Shown: positions 6,122-10,229 of the stretch, piece by piece
Numbering within the stretch: position 1 is the first letter of the stretch
How the letters are laid out: the number at the start of each line of letters is the position of its first letter
From: Deltaproteobacteria bacterium
GTDB taxonomy: Bacteria > Desulfobacterota > Anaeroferrophillalia > Anaeroferrophillales > Tharpellaceae
NCBI GenBank assembly: GCA_030595135.1
Contig: JAUVDU010000032.1
Location: forward strand, 1-10,229
Length of the DNA: 10,229 nt
Reading direction: 5' to 3'
Position numbers and translations under genes: made by a program
The notes under the pieces: generated by a model
Seen by the model: the letters and a program-made list of their open reading frames with translations, nothing else
Told to the model about the DNA's origin: nothing
Database searches by the model: none

Positions 6122-6700
6122 ATGATTTATTATTCAAATACAAAAAAAGTTGTCACATACCCGGTATTGATGGTTCTTACACTTATGGTGTTACTGTTCG
6201 TACCGATTGCCAACAGTCCTGCGGCAGAAAAACAATTGGATCCCGCTGCTGAAACTTTAACCCCGGAAAAACTTGCCACACTGGACATTAAAAAATCAAT
6301 TTTTACGTATGATCCTATAAATCGACCGGATCCGTTTCATCCCTTTATAGATTTTACTCAAACCGAGCGATCTATCCCTACTGATCCCAGCCAGCCCCTG
6401 ACCCCGCTGGAAAAGTACGCTATAAACCAGTTTAAGTTAGTCGGCATCATCCTAGCGGGTGAAAAGCAGAATTATGCTCTGGTTGAAGATCCCGAACGTG
6501 TCGGCCATACAGTCAGAGAAGGCGATAAGATCGGAGATATGAGCGGCTTGGTAAAAGAGATTAAAGTCAACGAGGTCGTCATTGAAGAACCTTATCTCGA
6601 TATCTTTGACAAGCAACAATTACGAACGATTTCGTTACGACTACGTGAAATGGAAGAAGAGCTCTATCTAATGCCTATTGGCACTGAACAATCTAAATAG
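6122..6700 (+). CDS. pilP: PilP, periplasmic type IV pilus assembly protein
   Basis: The product has 192 residues. A hydrophobic N-terminal segment (about 10-30) acts as a signal peptide or anchor, possibly cleaved near NSPAA. A low-complexity linker carries DPINRPDPFHPFID (64-77), matching the short PilO/PilN-contact motif of the family. The compact beta domain, about 93-172 (PLTPLEKYAINQFKLVGII, then GHTVREGDKIG and VNEVVIEE), resembles the PilP homology domain that binds PilQ. Unlike the Pseudomonas and Neisseria proteins there is no lipobox Cys, so it is unlikely to be a lipoprotein. ATG 6122 is chosen because the hydrophobic segment follows directly and an AGAAGAG purine stretch lies about 9 nt upstream; an in-frame ATG at 6062, inside pilO, would add a basic stretch unlike the family. 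It lies 4 nt after pilO. Confidence 0.9.
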   Translation: MIYYSNTKKVVTYPVLMVLTLMVLLFVPIANSPAAEKQLDPAAETLTPEKLATLDIKKSIFTYDPINRPDPFHPFIDFTQTERSIPTDPSQPLTPLEKYAINQFKLVGIILAGEKQNYALVEDPERVGHTVREGDKIGDMSGLVKEIKVNEVVIEEPYLDIFDKQQLRTISLRLREMEEELYLMPIGTEQSK

Positions 6701-6791
6701 CTCTAAGAACGCAAATTTTAAATAATTAAATCTTCGTGCCCTTCAAGTTAATATAAAAGTTTAACCATCTAGAATTAACTCTATTGACAAG

Positions 6792-6815
6792 AGAGACTGG
6801 ACAGTTTTAGTCTCT
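6792..6815 (+). promoter_or_regulatory. Hairpin just ahead of the pilQ ribosome binding site
   Basis: Bases 6792-6801 (AGAGACTGGA) pair with 6806-6815 (TTTAGTCTCT): seven consecutive Watson-Crick pairs (AGAGACT/AGTCTCT), then G-U, G-U and A-U, closing a 4-nt loop. The stem ends 3 nt before GGAG (6819-6822), the likely pilQ ribosome binding site. A perfect TTGACA (6784-6789) lies just upstream with a weak TTTAGT (6806-6811) at 16-bp spacing; if used, transcription would begin too near the binding site to include it. A TATAAA at 6752-6757 has no good -35 partner. The rest of the 6701-6831 gap is AT-rich with no gene. Confidence 0.45.
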
Positions 6816-6831
6816 AATGGAGCTGGAAAAT

Positions 6832-8574
6832 ATGAATGACATCAATAAAGTAACCCGAAAGAAAAACCCGGCAGTTCTTTTGCTGGCTACGGCTTTATTG
6901 CTGACCTGCTTTTTTCCCCCCTTCGCAAATGCAGAAGGCACTGAGAATATCATCTCACTTTTGGCCACGGCTCAAGATGAGACTGTCACCTTGAGCTTCA
7001 CCTGCTCAGCCAAGAAAAAGATTGACTACGAAATTTTCACTCTTGAGGCACCGCCACGGCTGGTAATCGACTTTCCTAGATCCAGCTTTATAGATAATAA
7101 TGTCAATCAGATCATTCAAAATAGCGGCTATTCTCGCCTCCGTTCATCTGACGCTGAAGATAGAACCCGTATCGTAATAGATACTAACTACGCTACTCTT
7201 CCTCCATTCACTCAACTATCACGCGGCCAAGAACTCTTAGTCACGCTAAAAAAAGCAGCTTCAGGAAGCTCAAAAAACACCGCTCCGAATAAGCCCCGGA
7301 AACACAGGCCATTCAAGCAACACAACAACCCGATCACAATCGATTTCAAAGGTACCGACATCCAAAATGTCTTCCGTTTTCTCGCAGAAATAAACCACCT
7401 CAATGTTGTCATGGGTGATAACGTCAAAGGTACTGTGACATTAAGATTGAAAAAGGTTCCCTGGAAACAGGTTTTAAGTATCGTCTTGAAAACCCATCAA
7501 TTGGGTATGGAACGTGAGGGGAATGTAGTACGCATTGCACCTCTGTCTGTCTTTACCAAGGAGCTAAAGGCCCGGGAAGAGAAGAAACGCGCCTTGGCTG
7601 ATAGCAAGAAAGTTGAAGAAGATATTCAACCCACAATTTTAAAGATCCTCAAAGTCAACTTTGCCAATATTAATGCAGTCGCCGACAAAATCGAGAATAC
7701 CATCTTAAGCGACCGAGGGTCAGTTGAAACCGATCCTCGCACTAACTCTCTTATTATCAAAGATATTCCTGCTCGCATCAGCCAAGCTCAGGCCCTGCTA
7801 AGAGAACTCGATGAACCGGTAAAACAGGTTATGATTGAGGCGAAAATTGTTAAAGTCGAAAGGGATGCAGCCCATGAATTTGGCGTACAGTGGGGTGGAG
7901 CATGGGGTAAGACGACCAATGACCGGTATTATGGAGTATCAGGTAACAATAATCTCGGTGCTACAGGCGCACCACCGGTAAACCCTGGACCCGGAACAGA
8001 TATAAACAGTAACTATGCCGTTAATCTACCGGCTGACGCAATAACTGCCGGAATCGGCATGATCTTTGGCAAAATTGATAAATATAACCTTAGTGTGCAA
8101 CTCTCAGCCATGCAGGAAGATGGAACCGCCCACATTCTCTCTAACCCAAAAGTTCTGGCTCTCAATCAAAACGAAGCCATCATTGGTCAGGGCCAGCAGG
8201 TTCCTTATCAGACAACTTCTCAAGATGGAACAACAACTGAATTCCAAGATGCTGAATTAAGCCTCACGGTTACTCCGACGATTACCAATAACAATATGGT
8301 CTCTATGATTGTAAAAGTGACCAAAGATTCACTAGGCCAGCTAACTCCTGGTGGCTTTGCCATAAACACGCAAAGAGTTGAAACTTCATTACTTTTAAAG
8401 GATGGCGAAACCGCCGTTGTTGGCGGAATAATCGAAAGTGATGAAAAAGATTCAAATGATTCGGTACCGGTCGTCGGCCAGATTCCTCTGCTTGGCTGGC
8501 TTTTCAAACATGATTTTCAAAGCACCAGACAGACTGAACTAATGATTTTTATTACCCCTCAAATAATTAAGTAA
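6832..8574 (+). CDS. pilQ: PilQ, outer membrane secretin of the type IV pilus
   Basis: From ATG 6832 the product has 580 residues. A signal peptide (basic residues at 6-11, hydrophobic 13-28) is probably cleaved after A34 (FANA). Next is a single AMIN domain (about 39-140) that would bind peptidoglycan, a basic linker, an STN/N0 domain (about 167-238, ITIDFKGTDIQNVFRFLAEI), an N1 domain (about 268-330, LKVNFANINAVADKI and TNSLIIKDIP) and the secretin core. The core has SAMQEDGTAHILSNPKVLALN (425-445), TPTI (481-484) and the signature VPVVGQIPLLGWLF (545-558). It forms the channel through which the pilus leaves the cell and is held by PilP. The first ATG in frame, at 6817, is rejected because GGAG (6819-6822) lies 9 nt ahead of 6832 and the signal peptide then has normal length. 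A Gly/Asn/Pro-rich loop (about 365-395) is a probable variable insert. Confidence 0.95.
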   Translation: MNDINKVTRKKNPAVLLLATALLLTCFFPPFANAEGTENIISLLATAQDETVTLSFTCSAKKKIDYEIFTLEAPPRLVIDFPRSSFIDNNVNQIIQNSGYSRLRSSDAEDRTRIVIDTNYATLPPFTQLSRGQELLVTLKKAASGSSKNTAPNKPRKHRPFKQHNNPITIDFKGTDIQNVFRFLAEINHLNVVMGDNVKGTVTLRLKKVPWKQVLSIVLKTHQLGMEREGNVVRIAPLSVFTKELKAREEKKRALADSKKVEEDIQPTILKILKVNFANINAVADKIENTILSDRGSVETDPRTNSLIIKDIPARISQAQALLRELDEPVKQVMIEAKIVKVERDAAHEFGVQWGGAWGKTTNDRYYGVSGNNNLGATGAPPVNPGPGTDINSNYAVNLPADAITAGIGMIFGKIDKYNLSVQLSAMQEDGTAHILSNPKVLALNQNEAIIGQGQQVPYQTTSQDGTTTEFQDAELSLTVTPTITNNNMVSMIVKVTKDSLGQLTPGGFAINTQRVETSLLLKDGETAVVGGIIESDEKDSNDSVPVVGQIPLLGWLFKHDFQSTRQTELMIFITPQIIK

Positions 8575-8595
8575 GTTGTTAATGCCGATGTATAT

Positions 8596-9834
8596 CTAAA
8601 CATAGTTGACCGGAACCTGGACGATATTTTCACTTAAAAGCTCTACTCGATGACCTCGATTAACTATAATACCGAAGGCCGCACCTGTATCGCCAATGAA
8701 GTTTTTTAAACCGCGCAAGGCTGTACTCTTGACCGTAGAACTTAATTTGATTTCAATCGGGATCGGACCATTTACTCCATCCAATACGAGGTCAACCTCT
8801 GATTTATCAACCGTCCGATAGTAAGCATAATCCAACCGGGTCGCCATCGTCGCCTGTAATCCCCTAATAATCTCCTCTATTACAAAACTTTCGAAAGAGA
8901 AACCCGCCACGGGATGAATAAGTAGCGCATCAGGATCAGCGATTTTCAAAAAGCTATGCAGAAGACCTTGATCCCGAAAAAAACCTTTCTTGGCTTTTTG
9001 TACCTTTTTCAATAAATTCCTTGTGAAAGGAGGTAAGTTTCGCCAGAGAAATGTCTGGTGAATTATATCCAGATAATCTTTGATTGTCGTAACGCTCACT
9101 CCAAGTGCCCGCGCCATCTCACTCATATTGAGCTGATGCCCGGAAAACTGAGCCAGCAGCAACAGAAAGCGCCTGAAACTGTGCATATCGAGCCGCGGGA
9201 AAAACATGCGAATATCCCTCCCGACATAACTCATAATGTAATTTTCCTGCCACTGATTGTAAAAAAGAGGGTTGTTTTCACTTTCAATAAGCGGCTCAGG
9301 AAACCCCCCTTTAAACCAGACCTGCATACTTTCCAGCAGGCTTAAATGTGGGTTTAGTCCCATGAAATCGACAACCTCAGCCTGGTTACTTATAAGCAAT
9401 GAATAGAGCTCGGGAATTCCACTCTCATAATATTCACACTGTTTAAAAGGCCACATCTCAACAATTGCAATACGACCAGCAAGGCTATCAGTAACCCCTC
9501 TGAATATCTCAGGAGAACTCGAACCAGTCAGAATAAAACGCCCTTTTTTCTGACGATCACTGTCTATAATCCCTCTCAGCACCTGGAAAATTGCTGGGTA
9601 TTGTTGCGCCTCATCGATAATCACATTCTCCGGATTAAGATTGAAAAATGCCAGCGGATCATCACTTATCAACTGATAATCAGAGGGGTTCTCAAGATCA
9701 TAATAACGCCACTCAGGACGTAGTTGACGTACCATAGTTGACTTGCCACATTGCCGTGGCCCAACGATGACAACAACCGGAAACATTTCCAGCAGCAAAT
9801 CAATCTTATCCTCTAAAACTCTTCTCTTACCCAT
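8596..9834 (-). CDS. AAA ATPase with DUF4143-type C-terminal region
   Basis: The product has 412 residues. Visible parts are Walker A GPRQCGKST (25-33), Walker B VIIDEAQ (71-77), a sensor-like ILTGSSS (101-107), a winged-helix-like stretch (LNMSEMARALGVSVTTIKDYLDII, about 235-258), FFRDQGLL (285-292) and SEVDLVL plus PIEIK (345-351, 359-363), which look like a PD-(D/E)XK nuclease motif. This order is that of the large ATP-binding/DUF4143 family (related to archaeal-type MoxR-unlike AAA proteins), abundant and variably present in bacteria and archaea; no biochemical role is established. It converges on pilQ with a 21-bp gap and is probably unrelated to the pilus. All motifs are intact, so it is not a pseudogene. 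The start leaves 24 residues before Walker A, as in relatives; only a weak GAGTG precedes it. Confidence 0.85.
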   Translation of the reverse strand: MGKRRVLEDKIDLLLEMFPVVVIVGPRQCGKSTMVRQLRPEWRYYDLENPSDYQLISDDPLAFFNLNPENVIIDEAQQYPAIFQVLRGIIDSDRQKKGRFILTGSSSPEIFRGVTDSLAGRIAIVEMWPFKQCEYYESGIPELYSLLISNQAEVVDFMGLNPHLSLLESMQVWFKGGFPEPLIESENNPLFYNQWQENYIMSYVGRDIRMFFPRLDMHSFRRFLLLLAQFSGHQLNMSEMARALGVSVTTIKDYLDIIHQTFLWRNLPPFTRNLLKKVQKAKKGFFRDQGLLHSFLKIADPDALLIHPVAGFSFESFVIEEIIRGLQATMATRLDYAYYRTVDKSEVDLVLDGVNGPIPIEIKLSSTVKSTALRGLKNFIGDTGAAFGIIVNRGHRVELLSENIVQVPVNYV

Positions 9835-9843
9835 GATATTTAC

Positions 9844-9872
9844 ACTCTACACATAAAAACAATGGTTGTCAA
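9844..9872 (-). promoter_or_regulatory. Putative promoter for the AAA ATPase gene
   Basis: Read on the - strand, a perfect TTGACA (9872-9867) is followed after 17 bp by TAGAGT (9849-9844, 4 of 6 matches). Transcription would begin near 9837, only about 3 nt before the ATG at 9834. Either the message is nearly leaderless, or this match is fortuitous and the AGAGTG inside it serves as a weak ribosome binding site. Confidence 0.4.
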
Positions 9873-9877
9873 GCAGA

Positions 9878-9927
9878 CAAGAAAAAGGTTCCCAACTTCA
9901 ATCTGGAAGCTGGGAACCTTTTTCTTG
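9878..9927. terminator. Strong 22-bp hairpin with T-runs on both strands (bidirectional terminator or palindromic repeat)
   Basis: 9878-9899 pairs with 9906-9927, with one A-C mismatch in 22 positions and a 6-nt loop AATCTG. The core GGTTCCCAACTTC/GAAGCTGGGAACC is flanked by an A5 tract that becomes T5 on the other arm, so each strand shows a stem ending in TTTTTCTT. That is the form of a bidirectional intrinsic terminator. It lies upstream of the ATPase gene and would insulate it from transcripts entering from the right. From memory, GGTTCCCAA-type palindromes are also scattered between genes in many environmental genomes, so it may be one copy of a dispersed element. Confidence 0.7.
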
Positions 9928-10229
9928 AATCAGTACTGGTGTTTGCGACGGCGTGAAAGAGTCGCTGAAAAAAGCAAAACAGAACCAGTTACGAAAGAGA
10001 GTCAACAGAGATTTATAATTGTAAATGCAGACCGGGAATACAGTGGCTCAGAGCAAAATCTCACGTAGCGATTTGACAATTTAATTTACACTGTTTACAG
10101 CCGTGGTAATAGCGTGGACCATATTTTCTACCTGGTGGACCCCTGGGTCTTTTTCTCAGCCATTAATAATGAAAATAACAACTTTTTTCTCAGGGACGAG
10201 CCTTTTGAGCTGTCGATTCTCTGGCAACT
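9928..10229. other. Intergenic stretch with no supportable gene
   Basis: No reading frame here has both a credible start and a recognisable protein. A TTGACA at 10073-10078 has only a poor -10 partner (TTTACA at 10094-10099, 15-bp spacing). Short features are CTGTTTACAG (10091-10100) with a TTTACA-ctg-TTTACA direct repeat, GTGGACC repeated 21 bp apart (10114, 10135), and the tight GACCC-ct-GGGTC palindrome (10139-10150). A frame on the - strand remains open from the right edge to a stop at 10156-10158 for 23 codons, too little to judge whether a gene ends here. Confidence 0.5.

Noticed and set aside
9862..10068. 68-codon + strand reading frame beginning MVVKQTRKRFPTS
   Set aside because: It starts inside the ATPase promoter region and reads straight through the 22-bp hairpin, so its first third merely translates the palindrome. 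No ribosome binding site and no recognisable domain.
10114..10141. GTGGACC direct repeat with 21-bp spacing
   Set aside because: Two 7-nt copies occur by chance often enough; no third copy or associated promoter is convincing.
10061..10165. - strand frame encoding 33 residues with YYHGCKQCKLNC, a possible zinc-knuckle or transposase remnant
   Set aside because: Bounded by stops on both sides, with no start codon or ribosome binding site. Cysteine spacing alone in 33 codons is not enough to call a pseudogene.
10156..10229. - strand frame open from the right edge ending LVPEKKVVIFIING, possibly the end of a neighbouring gene
   Set aside because: Only 23 codons are visible and none is diagnostic; the next sequence to the right would settle it.
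10169..10229. + strand ATG frame MKITTFFSG running off the right edge
   Set aside because: No ribosome binding site and too short to judge; the hydrophobic start is not convincing as a signal peptide.

Overview
The window reads as part of a Gram-negative chromosome, most likely from the Desulfobacterota/Deltaproteobacteria or a neighbouring lineage. The evidence is a complete outer-membrane stabilising Tol-Pal set (Pal carrying the GHCDERG motif), followed by a type IV pilus alignment operon that ends in a PilQ secretin. The lineage is inferred from protein style and gene order, not from any marker gene. By eye the base composition is moderately AT-rich, with AT-rich intergenic gaps.

Positions 3-3655 hold the right part of a Tol-Pal cluster on the + strand: the 3' part of a tolA-like TonB/TolA C-terminal protein (5' end outside the window), tolB, pal and cpoB (ybgF). 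The proteins are spaced out rather than packed. tolB has a promoter-like element with a 14-bp palindrome at the predicted start of transcription. A 218-bp gap with a terminator-like hairpin and a possible promoter separates tolB from pal. A 70-bp imperfect palindrome built from CGCAGATT-type units separates pal from cpoB. TolA, TolB and Pal would link the energised inner membrane to the outer membrane and peptidoglycan, and CpoB would work with them at division.

Positions 3826-8574 hold pilM-pilN-pilO-pilP-pilQ on the + strand. pilM/N/O/P are translationally coupled or nearly so: a 4-nt ATGA overlap, an 8-nt overlap, then a 4-nt gap. pilQ follows after a 131-bp gap with a hairpin close to its ribosome binding site. 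PilM (cytoplasmic, actin-like), PilN and PilO (inner membrane), PilP (periplasmic) and PilQ (outer membrane secretin) form the envelope-spanning alignment subcomplex of the type IV pilus machine. No pilin, motor ATPase or prepilin peptidase gene lies in the window.

Positions 8596-9834 carry, on the - strand and convergent with pilQ (21-bp gap), a complete AAA ATPase of the DUF4143 type with a C-terminal PD-(D/E)XK-like motif, a common accessory gene of unknown function. A promoter-like element lies so close to its ATG that the message could be leaderless. A strong 22-bp hairpin (9878-9927) lies behind it, and the last ~300 bases hold no gene that can be supported.

This is mainly a conventional housekeeping envelope region. 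I found no convincing new multi-gene system. The points worth a second look are the two palindromic repeat elements, the hairpins and palindromes at promoters and ribosome binding sites, the polybasic PilO tail encoded over a slippery A-run, and the accessory ATPase next to the pilus operon.
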